DNA of 34,767 bases from Clostridiales bacterium UBA6468 (GTDB taxonomy: Bacteria > Bacillota > Clostridia > Oscillospirales > Oscillospiraceae). This document shows positions 7,224-16,045 of the stretch, piece after piece; position 1 is the first letter of the stretch, and every line of letters starts with the position of its first letter. Location of the stretch: contig DJNI01000033.1 in NCBI GenBank assembly GCA_002436765.1, positions 209 through 34,975 on the forward strand, read 5' to 3'. The position numbers were made by a program, and so were the translations under genes. Below the pieces are notes generated by a model. The model ran no database searches. It worked only from the letters and a program-made list of their open reading frames with translations, and was not told where the DNA came from.

Positions 7224-9137
7224 TTACTTCATCAGCTTGCACACCAGCTCGGTGTAGGCGTAGGGGTCGTCCAGCGGCAGCTCCGCCATGAGCTGCGCCT
7301 GATAGCACAGAAGCTTCGCGTAATCCTTGGCCTTTTCGGGATCCTCGGTCATGGCCTTCTGCATGGCCTGCACCGCCGCGTGCTCCGGGTTCAGCTCCAG
7401 CACGCGGCCGACAGGGAAGGCAAACTCGGGGTTTGCCCGCTTCATGTACTTCTCCATCTCAAAGCTCATACCTTCAGCGGGAATCATACACGCGGGGTGA
7501 CTGCCCAGCTCGGAGGACAGCCTGACCTCCTTGACCTGGTCTCCCAGGGTCTCCTTCACGAAGGTCAGCAGACCCTTCATTTCCTCGGCCTTTTCCTCCG
7601 CCTGCTTCTTTTCCTCCTCGGTCTGCAAGCCTAAGTCCTCGGTGGAAACGTTGCAGAAGGGCTTTTCCATGTAGCTCATCAGGGTCTGAGGCACGAACTC
7701 GTCCACATCCTCGGTGAACAGCAGAACGTCATAGCCCTTCTTCGCCAGGGTCTCCACCTGGGGCAGCTTGCTCAGACGCTCCTTGTTCTCGCCGGGAGCA
7801 TAGTAGATCTTCTCCTGACCCTCGGCCATGGCGTCTACGTACTCCTTCAGGGAGATCAGCTTGCCCTGCTTGTGGCTGTAGAACAGCAGCAGATCCTGGG
7901 TCGCTTCCTTGTGTGCGCCGTAGTCGGAGACGGTGCCGTACTTCAGCTGACGGCCGAAGGCGGCGTAGAATTCCTCGTACTTCTCCCGGTCGTTTTCCAG
8001 CATGGCCTTCAGCTCGGACTTGATCTTCTTCTCGATGTTCCGGGCGATGATGGTCAGCTGGCGGTTGTGCTGGAGCATTTCACGGCTGATGTTCAGGGAC
8101 AGATCCTGGCTGTCCACCACGCCCCGGACGAAGCGGAAATGCTCGGGCAGCAGGTCTTCGCAGTTGTCCATGATCAGCACGCCGCTGCTGTACAGCTGCA
8201 GGCCGCGCTTGTAGTCCTTGGTGTAGAAATCATAGGGCGCTTTGCCGGGGATATACAGCAGCGCCTTGAAGGAGACATTGCCCTCTACATTGTAGTGGAT
8301 GGTGCGCAGGGGCTTGTTGTAGTCAAAGAACTTGTCCCGGTAGAAGGTGTCGTACTCCTCCTGGGTTACGTCCTTCTTGTCCCGCTGCCAGATGGGCACC
8401 ATGGAGTTCAGGGTCTCCATCTCGGTGTAGGATTCATACTTGGGTTCCTTCTTTTCCTCACCCTCGGCGTTCTCGTCCTTCGGCTCCTCCACGGGGCGGG
8501 ATTTGGTGACCTCCATCCGGATGGGATAACGGATATAGTCGGAATACTTGCGGATCAGACTGCGGATTTCGTATTCCTCCAGATACTCGGAATATTTTTC
8601 TTCCTCGGTGTCGGCCTTCAGGGTCATGATAACGTCGGTGCCGGGGGCAGCCTTTTCCGTTTCCTCGATGGTATAGCCGTCCGCGCCGTCGGAGACCCAC
8701 TTCCAGGCCTTGTCCTCGCCGTACTTCCTGGAAATGACGGTGATGGAGGAAGCCACCATGAAGGCGGAATAGAAGCCAACGCCGAACTGACCGATGATGT
8801 CGATGTCATCATTCTTCTCCATGGCCTGCTTGAAGCCCAGAGAACCGGACTTGGCGATGGTGCCCAGGTTCTCGATCATTTCGTCCTTGGACATACCGAT
8901 GCCGTTATCGGAAACGGTCAGGGTACGGTTTTCGGGGTCACGGGTAATGGTGATGGCGAACTCATCCCGGTTGATGCCCACCTTGTCGTCGGTGAGCGCC
9001 GTATAGGCCAGCTTATCGATGGCGTCGGAGGCGTTGGAGATGATCTCACGAAGGAAGATCTCCTTGTGGGTATAAATGGAGTTGATCATCAGGTCAAGAA
9101 GACGCTGAGACTCCGCTTTGAATTGCTGCTTTTCCAT
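7224..9137 (-). CDS. htpG: Molecular chaperone HtpG (bacterial Hsp90)
   Basis: This 637-residue ATP-dependent chaperone remodels client proteins in the cytoplasm. The N-terminal GHKL ATPase motifs are present: EIISNASDAIDKL, DNGIGM, GTIAKSGS and GQFGVGFYSAFMVA. The middle domain includes YIPGKAPYDFY and RGVVDSQDLSLNISREMLQ, and the C-terminal dimerisation domain follows. Length is normal for bacterial HtpG. Two starts are possible: ATG at 9137, or TTG at 9143 placed 6 bases after AAGGA. The difference is two residues, and I chose the ATG. The gene stands alone behind a promoter carrying a perfect CIRCE operator, so HrcA repression and heat induction are expected. Confidence 0.97.
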   Translation of the reverse strand: MEKQQFKAESQRLLDLMINSIYTHKEIFLREIISNASDAIDKLAYTALTDDKVGINRDEFAITITRDPENRTLTVSDNGIGMSKDEMIENLGTIAKSGSLGFKQAMEKNDDIDIIGQFGVGFYSAFMVASSITVISRKYGEDKAWKWVSDGADGYTIEETEKAAPGTDVIMTLKADTEEEKYSEYLEEYEIRSLIRKYSDYIRYPIRMEVTKSRPVEEPKDENAEGEEKKEPKYESYTEMETLNSMVPIWQRDKKDVTQEEYDTFYRDKFFDYNKPLRTIHYNVEGNVSFKALLYIPGKAPYDFYTKDYKRGLQLYSSGVLIMDNCEDLLPEHFRFVRGVVDSQDLSLNISREMLQHNRQLTIIARNIEKKIKSELKAMLENDREKYEEFYAAFGRQLKYGTVSDYGAHKEATQDLLLFYSHKQGKLISLKEYVDAMAEGQEKIYYAPGENKERLSKLPQVETLAKKGYDVLLFTEDVDEFVPQTLMSYMEKPFCNVSTEDLGLQTEEEKKQAEEKAEEMKGLLTFVKETLGDQVKEVRLSSELGSHPACMIPAEGMSFEMEKYMKRANPEFAFPVGRVLELNPEHAAVQAMQKAMTEDPEKAKDYAKLLCYQAQLMAELPLDDPYAYTELVCKLMK

Positions 9138-9156
9138 AATCAATACACATCCTTAT

Positions 9157-9183
9157 TTAGCACTCTAGGTGTTTGAGTGCTAA
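9157..9183. promoter_or_regulatory. CIRCE operator (HrcA binding site) of htpG
   Basis: TTAGCACTC (9157-9165), a 9-base spacer and GAGTGCTAA (9175-9183) form the inverted repeat that HrcA binds, with no mismatch to the published consensus TTAGCACTC-N9-GAGTGCTAA. It sits directly downstream of the htpG -10 box, over the likely transcription start, where a bound repressor would block the polymerase. Confidence 0.96.
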
Positions 9184-9184
9184 C

Positions 9185-9212
9185 ATTATAGCGCACCTGT
9201 GGAAAAAAGCAA
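9185..9212 (-). promoter_or_regulatory. Sigma-A promoter of htpG
   Basis: On the complementary strand, TTGCTT (9207-9212), a 16-base spacer and consensus TATAAT (9185-9190) lie immediately upstream of the CIRCE repeat. Confidence 0.82.
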
Positions 9213-9261
9213 GGGCTTTTGTAAAAATTTCTCGATTTATTCATAATTGCCCGAAACGTGA

Positions 9262-9289
9262 TTGATTATTTCAGATTATGTGGTATGAT
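9262..9289 (+). promoter_or_regulatory. Promoter of the ABC-F / argS unit
   Basis: TTGATT (9262-9267), a 16-base spacer and TATGAT (9284-9289) lie 58 bases before the ABC-F start codon. It is divergent from the htpG promoter, with about 50 bases between the two -35 boxes. Confidence 0.72.
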
Positions 9290-9347
9290 TATCCTGTATA
9301 GTTATGTGCAGTTATCAACTGTCACGAAAAAGGTTAAGGAGTAAGAA

Positions 9348-10955
9348 ATGATTACAGTAAGCAATCTCGGTATGCAGTTTGGCGGTCAGTGGCTGTTCCA
9401 GCACGTTGACCTGCAGTTCCTCCCCGGCAACTGCTATGGCATCATCGGCGCCAACGGCGCAGGCAAATCCACGTTCCTGCGCATCCTGACGGGGGAGCTG
9501 GACTCCACCAACGGCTCCGTCACCGTCGACCCCACCAAGCGTGTCTCCGTTCTGAAGCAGAACCAGAATGCCTATGACGATTACACCGTCATGGACACGG
9601 TGATCATGGGCAACGCCCACCTGTACGAGGTCATGAAGGAGAAGGACGCCATCTACGAAAAGCCGGACTTCACCGACGAGGACGGCCTGCGGGCGGCCGA
9701 TCTGGAAGCCGAATTTGCCGAGCTGGGCGGCTGGGAAGCGGAGTCAGACGCCTCCCGCCTTCTGCAGGGTCTGGGCATCGGCACGGAGCTGCACTATGAG
9801 CAGATGGCCTCCGTTGACCCCCGTCTCAAGGTGAAGATCCTGCTGGCACAGGCGCTGTTCGGCAATCCCGACATCGTCATGCTGGACGAGCCCACCAACA
9901 ATCTGGACATTGAAGCCATCAACTGGCTGGAGGATTTTCTTCTGGACTTCCCCGGCATGGTCATCGCCGTGAGCCATGACCGCCACTTCCTGAACACCGT
10001 CTGCACCCACACCGTGGACATCGACTACGGCAAAATCAAGATGTATGTGGGCAACTACGACTTCTGGTACGAGTCCTCCCAGATGGTGCAGGCCATGCTG
10101 CGCAACAAGAACAAGCGCAATCAGGAAAAGATTGAAGAATTGCAGCTGTTCATCCAGCGCTTCTCCGCCAACAAGGCCAAGGCCAAACAGGCTACCGCCC
10201 GCCGCAAGCTCTTGGACAAGCTGACCGTGGAGGAAATGCCCTGCTCCACCCGCCGCTACCCCTTCGTGGGATTCCAGCAGGAGCGGGAGCTGGGCAAGGA
10301 CGTGCTCACCGTCAAGGACGTGTCCGTCACCGTGGACGGTGTGAAGCTGCTGGACAAGGTGTATTTCTCCGTGAACCGGGGGGACAAGATCGCCTTCGTA
10401 GGCGAAAACGAGCTGGCGCAGACCGCCCTGTTCAAAATCCTCATGGGCGAGCTGGAGCCGGAGGAGGGCAGCGTCAAGTGGGGCGTGTCCACCATCCGCA
10501 GCTATCTGCCCAAGGACAATTCCCCCTACTTTGACGGGAACCGGATGGAGCTGGTGGACTGGCTGCGCCAGTATTCCGCCAAGAAGGACGACGTGTACCT
10601 CCGTGGCTTCCTTGGGCGGATGCTGTTCAGCAACGAGGACGTGTTCAAGCCCGTAAACGTCCTCTCCGGCGGCGAAAAGGTGCGGTGTATGCTCAGCCGG
10701 ATGATGCTTTCCGGCGCCAACGTGGTGCTGCTTGACCAGCCCACCAACCATCTGGACATGGAGTCCATTCAGGCGGTGAACAAGGGCCTGGAGGCATTCC
10801 CCGGCGTGGTGCTGCTGGCCTCCCACGACCATGAGCTGCTGACCTCCACCTGTAACCGGGTCATCGCCTTCCAGCCGGACGGCACCATCATCGACAAGTA
10901 CGGAACCTACGACGATTACCTCGCGTGGATGGCCGAGCGGAAGCAGCAGGGCTGA
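9348..10955 (+). CDS. ABC-F family ATPase (YkpA/YbiT-like) with one decayed ATP site
   Basis: This 535-residue soluble protein has two ABC domains and no membrane segment. ABC-F proteins act on the ribosome, in translation regulation or drug protection. Domain 1 has Walker A GANGAGKS (34-41) and Walker B VMLDEPTNNLD (177-187), but its signature is SVDPRLK (155-161) instead of LSGGxxx. A linker with a basic coiled region spans about 245-300. Domain 2 has an intact LSGGEK (439-444), but its Walker A is GENELAQT (352-359) without the lysine, and Walker B is LLDQPTNHLD with Gln464 for Glu. The ATG at 9348 follows AAGGAG by 6 bases. argS follows after 26 bases, probably in the same transcript. Confidence 0.9.
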   Translation: MITVSNLGMQFGGQWLFQHVDLQFLPGNCYGIIGANGAGKSTFLRILTGELDSTNGSVTVDPTKRVSVLKQNQNAYDDYTVMDTVIMGNAHLYEVMKEKDAIYEKPDFTDEDGLRAADLEAEFAELGGWEAESDASRLLQGLGIGTELHYEQMASVDPRLKVKILLAQALFGNPDIVMLDEPTNNLDIEAINWLEDFLLDFPGMVIAVSHDRHFLNTVCTHTVDIDYGKIKMYVGNYDFWYESSQMVQAMLRNKNKRNQEKIEELQLFIQRFSANKAKAKQATARRKLLDKLTVEEMPCSTRRYPFVGFQQERELGKDVLTVKDVSVTVDGVKLLDKVYFSVNRGDKIAFVGENELAQTALFKILMGELEPEEGSVKWGVSTIRSYLPKDNSPYFDGNRMELVDWLRQYSAKKDDVYLRGFLGRMLFSNEDVFKPVNVLSGGEKVRCMLSRMMLSGANVVLLDQPTNHLDMESIQAVNKGLEAFPGVVLLASHDHELLTSTCNRVIAFQPDGTIIDKYGTYDDYLAWMAERKQQG

Positions 10956-10981
10956 TTTTGTCTCAGAGGTGGGAGTGAACT

Positions 10982-12733
10982 ATGGAAAAAATTCTTGATA
11001 TCATCACCGAAAAAATGAAGCGTGCCTTTGCCGACGCGGGCTATGACGCCTCCTACGGCCGGGTGACGGTCTCCAACCGCCCCGACCTGTGCGAATACCA
11101 GTGCAACGGCGCTCTGGCCGCCGCGAAGCAGTACCACTGCGCCCCCATCCAGATCGCGAAAGCGGTAGCGGAGAAGCTGAACGCCGACGACGATTCCCTC
11201 GTCGAGGCCGTCATGCCCGGCTTCATCAACCTGAAGCTCTCCGGGGCGTTCCTGGAAAATTATCTCGAAAACATGCGCACCGCCCCCGACTTTGGCGTAG
11301 AGAAAACCGGCGCGGGGAAAACCATCGTGGTGGACTACGGCGGCGCCAACGTGGCAAAGCCACTGCACATCGGCCATCTGCGCCCCGCCATCATCGGTGA
11401 AGCCATGAAACGGCTGTACGCCTTCTTCGGCTACAACACCATCGGCGACGTGCATCTGGGGGACTGGGGTCTGCAAATGGGCCTCATCATCGCGGAGCTT
11501 CAGGATCGCCAGCCGAACCTTCCTTATTTTGACCCGAATTTTATGGGAGAATACCCCGCCGAGCCGCCCTTCACCCTGTCGGATCTGGAGAAGCTTTACC
11601 CCGCCGCCTCCGCCCGGAAGAAGGTGGACGAAGCCTTTGCCAGGCGCGCCCACACCGCGACCTTTGAATTGCAGCAGGGCCGCCGGGGCTACCGCGCCAT
11701 CTGGCAGCACATCATGAATGTGTCCCTGCCCGACCTGCGGCGGATTTATGACAGTCTGGACGTCCACTTTGAAAAGTGGCTGGGGGAAAGCGACGCCGAC
11801 CCCTACATCCCTGCCATGGTCGCGGAGATGAAGGAAAAGGGCTACGCCGTTCTCTCCGATGGCGCGTGGGTCATTCCCGTGGCGGAGGAAACGGACAAGA
11901 AGGAAGTCCCCCCCTGCATTCTGGTCAAGTCCGACGGTTCCTCCATCTATGCCACCACCGACCTTGCCACCATGGTTCAGCGGATGCGGGACTGGCACCC
12001 AGACAAGATGCTCTACGTCACCGACAAGCGGCAGGCGCTGCACTTTGAGCAGGTGTTCCGCGCCGCCCGGAAGTGCGGCATCGTCCCCGACACCACCGCT
12101 CTGGAGCATATCGGCCACGGCACCATGAACGGCAAGGATGGCAAGCCCTTCAAGACCCGCGACGGCGGCGTGCTCCGTCTGGAGACTCTCATTGCCGATA
12201 TGACGGCTTTCGTCCGGGCAAAAGTCGTGGAAAACAAAATCGTGGACGCCTCCGAAGTAGACGCCACCACCGCGAAAATTGCCCTTGCCGCCCTGAAATA
12301 CGGCGATCTCAGCAACCAGCCCACCAAGGACTACAACTTTGACCTGGAGCGCTTTGCCGCCTTCGAGGGCAACACCGGCCCCTACATTCTCTACACCATC
12401 GTCCGTATCAAGTCCATTCTGGCGAAATACGGCGATTGGGCGCACCTGCCCATCCAGCCCCCGGCGAACCCCTTCGCCAAGGATTTAATGAACGTCATCA
12501 CCCGCTTACAGCCCACGCTGGAAGCCGCCCTGGCTTCCTCCGCGCCCAATCTGATCTGCGCCTACATCTACGAGCTGGCGGGCGCGGTGAACAAGTTCTA
12601 CCACGAAACTCCCGTCCTCAAGGAGCCGGACGCAACCCTGAAAGCCGGACACATCGCCCTGCTGGGTCTGGCCAAAAACATCCTGGAAACCTGCATCCAC
12701 ATCCTAGGCTTCTCCGCCCCGGAGAAAATGTAA
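10982..12733 (+). CDS. argS: Arginyl-tRNA synthetase
   Basis: This 583-residue class I synthetase charges tRNA-Arg with arginine. The N-terminal additional domain (about 1-105) has NRPDLCEYQCNGAL. The catalytic core has GGANVAKPLHIGHLRPAIIG with the HIGH motif at 129-132. The region replacing KMSKS reads GKDGKPFKTRDGG, as is usual in ArgRS. The all-alpha anticodon domain at the C-terminus includes YNFDLERFAAFEGNTGPYIL. Length is normal. The ATG at 10982 follows a GGTGGGAG ribosome site. The 26-base gap from the ABC-F gene holds no terminator, so the two genes, both acting in translation, are probably co-transcribed. Confidence 0.97.
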   Translation: MEKILDIITEKMKRAFADAGYDASYGRVTVSNRPDLCEYQCNGALAAAKQYHCAPIQIAKAVAEKLNADDDSLVEAVMPGFINLKLSGAFLENYLENMRTAPDFGVEKTGAGKTIVVDYGGANVAKPLHIGHLRPAIIGEAMKRLYAFFGYNTIGDVHLGDWGLQMGLIIAELQDRQPNLPYFDPNFMGEYPAEPPFTLSDLEKLYPAASARKKVDEAFARRAHTATFELQQGRRGYRAIWQHIMNVSLPDLRRIYDSLDVHFEKWLGESDADPYIPAMVAEMKEKGYAVLSDGAWVIPVAEETDKKEVPPCILVKSDGSSIYATTDLATMVQRMRDWHPDKMLYVTDKRQALHFEQVFRAARKCGIVPDTTALEHIGHGTMNGKDGKPFKTRDGGVLRLETLIADMTAFVRAKVVENKIVDASEVDATTAKIALAALKYGDLSNQPTKDYNFDLERFAAFEGNTGPYILYTIVRIKSILAKYGDWAHLPIQPPANPFAKDLMNVITRLQPTLEAALASSAPNLICAYIYELAGAVNKFYHETPVLKEPDATLKAGHIALLGLAKNILETCIHILGFSAPEKM

Positions 12734-12743
12734 CATTGCAAAA

Positions 12744-12790
12744 AAGCTGTCTCTCACGATTTCCGAAGAATGTGAGAGACGGCTTCTTTT
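12744..12790 (+). terminator. Intrinsic terminator of argS
   Basis: A stem of about 14 base pairs with one G-U pair (12744-12757 with 12772-12785) is followed by CTTTT. It begins 11 bases after the argS stop. Confidence 0.85.
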
Positions 12791-12803
12791 AGGGTTACAC
12801 GCA

Positions 12804-12833
12804 AAAACCGCTCTGGTTACCCAGAGCGGTTTT
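12804..12833 (-). terminator. Intrinsic terminator of rpsU
   Basis: A perfect 13-base-pair stem (12804-12816 with 12821-12833) with a 4-base loop ends in a T-run on the leftward strand, 18 bases beyond the rpsU stop. It may also back up the argS terminator. Confidence 0.88.
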
Positions 12834-12851
12834 AATTGTTTTCATGAGGGA

Positions 12852-13034
12852 TCAGTAGAACTTTCTCTTGTTCTTACGGGCAGCTTCGGACTTCTGCTTC
12901 CGCTTCAGGCTGGGGCTGACGTAATGCTCGCGCTTCTTGACCTCAGCGATCACGCCTTCCTTGGCACAGCTGCGCTTAAAACGACGCAGAGCGCTCTCCA
13001 GAGACTCGTTCTCCTTGACGCGAATTTCAGACAT
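12852..13034 (-). CDS. rpsU: 30S ribosomal protein bS21
   Basis: This 60-residue, strongly basic protein has the typical bS21 sequence: SEIRVKENESLESALRRFKR at the start, a central VIAEVKKREHYVSPSLKRK, and a basic C-terminus KNKRKFY. bS21 sits near the anti-Shine-Dalgarno region of 16S rRNA and helps initiation. The ATG at 13034 follows GGAGGGAGGG; an upstream in-frame ATG at 13058 would include that ribosome site in the coding region and is rejected. It is monocistronic here, with a full-consensus promoter and its own terminator. In many Bacillota rpsU lies beside yqeY, which is not seen in this window. Confidence 0.96.
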   Translation of the reverse strand: MSEIRVKENESLESALRRFKRSCAKEGVIAEVKKREHYVSPSLKRKQKSEAARKNKRKFY

Positions 13035-13102
13035 TGTTTTCCCTCCCTCCGATGGCATCCGGCTCGATCCAGGATGCTTTCAGGGCCACATTGGCTTGAT
13101 AC

Positions 13103-13131
13103 ATTATAATTGTTCTTTCCCGAATTGTCAA
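13103..13131 (-). promoter_or_regulatory. Full-consensus promoter of rpsU
   Basis: On the complementary strand, TTGACA (13126-13131), exactly 17 bases and TATAAT (13103-13108) match the sigma-A consensus at all twelve positions, as suits a highly expressed ribosomal protein gene. Confidence 0.93.
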
Positions 13132-13201
13132 GGAATAATTCTAAAAATTCACAAATTATACGGAACTCCAAAGAAAATCTTAAATCATTCGGGAAATCAA
13201 A

Positions 13202-15625
13202 TTACTTGACGATCAGGTTGACCAGCTTGTTCTTTACCACGATGGTCTTCACGATCCGGCCGCCCTGCTTCTGGAGGAATTTGGCGATTTTTTCGTCCGC
13301 CACGGCGTTTGCCACCACTTCCTCGTTGGAAAGGTCGGCGTCCATCAGCACGGTGCCGCGCATCTTGCCGTTGACCTGCACCGCGATGTTCACCTCGGCA
13401 TCCTTGCACTTTTCCTCGGAATAGGCCGGCCAGCTTTCGTAGGCGATGGTGTCGTCATGCCCCAGCAGCTGCCAGATCTCCTCGCCCACGTGAGGCGTGA
13501 TGCAGGAAAGCATCTTGATGAAGCCCTCGGCATAGGCCTTGGGGCAGCTGCCGTTCTTGTAGACCTCGTTGACAAATACCATCATCTGGGCAATGGCCGT
13601 GTTGAAGCCCAGCGCCTCAAAGTCGGAGGTGACCTTCTTCACCGTCTGGTGATAGATTTTCGTGAGCTTGCCGTCGTCGGTATCGGTGATGTTCTTTTCC
13701 TCGGTGAAGAAGTTCCACACGCGGTTGATGAACTTCTTCGCGCCCACCACGCCGGTGGTGCTCCAGGGCTTGGACACTTCCAGCGGCCCCATGAACATCT
13801 CGTACAGCCGCAGGGTATCCGCGCCGTACTCCCGCACCACGTCGCTGGGATTCACCACGAACTCCGGGAAGCGCTTGCCCATCTTGATGCCGTTTTCGCC
13901 CAGGATCATGCCCTGATGCACCAGCTTCTTGAACGGCTCCTTCACGGGAGACAGCCCCTGATCGTACAGGAAACGGTTCCAGATCCTCGAATACATCAGA
14001 TGACCCACGGCGTGCTCCGGGCCGCCCACGTACAGGTCGACCGGCATCCAGTGCTTCGCAAGCTCCGGGTCGCAGAACATCTTGTCATTTTTGGGGTCGA
14101 TATAGCGGAAATAATACCAGGAGGAACCGGCGCTGCCGGGCATGGTAGAGGTCTCCCGGACGCCGTGAATGCCGTTACGGTCGTATTTCTTCCACTCGGT
14201 GGCATTTTCCAGCGGCGCCTGACCGTTGCGTCCCTTGTAATCCTCCAGCTCCGGCAGGATCACCGGCAGCTCGTCATCCGGCACGAAATAGATCTTTCCG
14301 TCGTCGGTGTACACGCAGGGAACCGGCTCGCCCCAGTATCTCTGGCGGGCAAAGATCCACTCCCGGAAATGGTAGTTGACCTTTCTTCTGGCCACGCCGG
14401 CCTTTTCCAGCTTGCAGGTGATGGCCTCCTTGGCCTCCTCCACCGTCATGCCGGTGAACTCCTCGGAGTTGATAAGCTTGCAGCCCTTGCCCAGATAATC
14501 CTGCTTCTCAAAGGCGTGCTCGGACACGTCCGCGCCGTCGATGACCTGGATCATGGGGATGTTATGCACCTGAGCGTACTCGAAATCACGCTGATCGTGG
14601 CTGGGGACGGCCATGACCGCGCCGGTGCCGTAGCTCGCCAGGACGAAGTCACCGATGAACACGGGCACCTGCTTACCGTTGACGGGGTTGATGGCGTAGA
14701 CGCCCTCCAGGCGGCAGCCGGACTTGGTCTTGTTCAGCTCGGTACGATCCATGTCGCTCTTCTTCACGGACTCGTCGATGTACGCCTGAACCGCTTGCTT
14801 GTTCTGCACCCGATCCATCAGGCTCTGCACGATCTTGCCGTCGGGGGCGAGCACCATGAAGGTAATGCCGTAGATCGTCTCGATGCAGGTGGTGTAGATG
14901 GAGAACTCGCCGCCGCCCACCAGCTGGAAGTCCACCTCCACGCCGGTGGACTTGCCGATCCAGTTGCGCTGGATCTCCTTGGTGGATTCCGGCCAGTCGA
15001 TCTCATTGAGACCTTCCAGCAGCTTTTCCGCGAAGGCGGGCTGGTCGATGACCCACTGCATCATGTTCTTCTTGACCACGGGATAGCCGCCCCGCTCGGA
15101 CTTGCCGTCGATGACCTCGTCGTTGCTGAGCACGGTACCCAGCTCCTCGCACCAGTTCACGGGCATCTCGATGCGCTTGGCGTAGCCCGCCTCATAGAGC
15201 TTCTTAAAGATCCACTGCGTCCACTTGTAGAAGGACGGGTCGGAGGTGGCGATCATCTTCGACCAGTCGTAATCGAAACCAAGCTCCTTCAGCTGTGCGG
15301 AGAAGGTCTCGATGTTCTTCTGAGTGAAGCCGTTGGGATTATGGCCGGTATTCACGGCGTACTGCTCCGCCGGCAGACCGAAGGAGTCATACCCCATGGG
15401 GTGCAGCACGTTGTAGCCCTGCATCCGCTTCATCCGGGAGACGATGTCCGTCGCCGTGTAGCCCTCGGGATGACCCGCGTGCAGGCCGACGCCGGAGGGA
15501 TACGGGAACATATCCAGCACATAGTATTTGGGTTTGGAGAAATCCCACACATCGGTGTAGAAGGTATTATGCTCCTGCCAGTACCTGTGCCACTTGGCCT
15601 CAATTTTCGCGTAATCGTAATTCAT
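13202..15625 (-). CDS. leuS: Leucyl-tRNA synthetase
   Basis: This 807-residue class I synthetase has the HIGH-like motif HAGH (49-52) in PYPSGVGLHAGHPEGY. The CP1 editing domain contains YTTCIETIYG (244-253) and VPSHDQRDF (340-348), whose Asp is the usual editing-site aspartate. WIFARQRYWGEP and a zinc-less ETSTMPGSAGSSWYYFRY follow. The signature loop reads KMGKR at 581-585 where KMSKS is standard, then VVNPSDVVREYGADTLRLYE, an anticodon domain and a small C-terminal domain (VQVNGKMRG). The ATG at 15625 has GAGGTG eight bases upstream; a longer TTG start would include that site. It is the last gene of the smc block, 41 bases after rsfS. No T-box leader is seen. Confidence 0.97.
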   Translation of the reverse strand: MNYDYAKIEAKWHRYWQEHNTFYTDVWDFSKPKYYVLDMFPYPSGVGLHAGHPEGYTATDIVSRMKRMQGYNVLHPMGYDSFGLPAEQYAVNTGHNPNGFTQKNIETFSAQLKELGFDYDWSKMIATSDPSFYKWTQWIFKKLYEAGYAKRIEMPVNWCEELGTVLSNDEVIDGKSERGGYPVVKKNMMQWVIDQPAFAEKLLEGLNEIDWPESTKEIQRNWIGKSTGVEVDFQLVGGGEFSIYTTCIETIYGITFMVLAPDGKIVQSLMDRVQNKQAVQAYIDESVKKSDMDRTELNKTKSGCRLEGVYAINPVNGKQVPVFIGDFVLASYGTGAVMAVPSHDQRDFEYAQVHNIPMIQVIDGADVSEHAFEKQDYLGKGCKLINSEEFTGMTVEEAKEAITCKLEKAGVARRKVNYHFREWIFARQRYWGEPVPCVYTDDGKIYFVPDDELPVILPELEDYKGRNGQAPLENATEWKKYDRNGIHGVRETSTMPGSAGSSWYYFRYIDPKNDKMFCDPELAKHWMPVDLYVGGPEHAVGHLMYSRIWNRFLYDQGLSPVKEPFKKLVHQGMILGENGIKMGKRFPEFVVNPSDVVREYGADTLRLYEMFMGPLEVSKPWSTTGVVGAKKFINRVWNFFTEEKNITDTDDGKLTKIYHQTVKKVTSDFEALGFNTAIAQMMVFVNEVYKNGSCPKAYAEGFIKMLSCITPHVGEEIWQLLGHDDTIAYESWPAYSEEKCKDAEVNIAVQVNGKMRGTVLMDADLSNEEVVANAVADEKIAKFLQKQGGRIVKTIVVKNKLVNLIVK

Positions 15626-15666
15626 GCCGAACACACCTCTCAAACCGGCTGCGCTTCGGTCAGCCG

Positions 15667-16032
15667 TTAATTCTCTTCAATAATGATATCCCGGATATCC
15701 ACGGTCTCCGCGTCCGCCCACAGGCGCTCTAAGTCATAGAACTTCCGGGCTTCCTCGGTAAAAACGTGGACGACGATGCTGCCGTAATCCAGCAGCTCCC
15801 AGGAATTGCCCCGGTGGCCTTCCCGGCTGAGCATCTGCTCCCCCAGCTGCTCCAGCGTGTACTCGGCATAGTCGCAGAGCGTCTTGACGTGGGTGCTGGA
15901 GGTGCCGGTGCAGATCAGGAAATAATCCGCCAGGGAGCTGACCCGGTCAATTTTCAGCAGCTTGATGTTCTGTCCTTTTTTGGCGTCCAGCGCCTTGGTA
16001 ACCTCGTAAGCGATTTCTTTTGGGGTTAACAT
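15667..16032 (-). CDS. rsfS: Ribosomal silencing factor RsfS
   Basis: This 121-residue protein of the RsfS/Iojap family binds uL14 on the 50S subunit and blocks subunit joining when nutrients are short. Diagnostic segments are LADYFLICTGTSSTHVKTLC, the REGHRGNSWELLDYGSIVVHVF core with the conserved W-x-L-x-D-Y-G, and the terminal RKFYDLERLWADA. The ATG at 16032 is supported by an AAGGAAGAGG site; the frame is open further upstream but lacks conservation. The gap to nadD is 13 bases. The nadD-yqeK-rsfS order is a well-known neighbourhood in Bacillota, confirming the identity. Confidence 0.95.
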   Translation of the reverse strand: MLTPKEIAYEVTKALDAKKGQNIKLLKIDRVSSLADYFLICTGTSSTHVKTLCDYAEYTLEQLGEQMLSREGHRGNSWELLDYGSIVVHVFTEEARKFYDLERLWADAETVDIRDIIIEEN

Positions 16033-16045
16033 AACCTCTTCCTTT

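Noticed and set aside
13457..15670. Long rightward open frame (737 codons) across leuS
   Set aside because: It is antisense to a clear leuS gene, with no ribosome site or family resemblance. It is a GC-rich third-position shadow.
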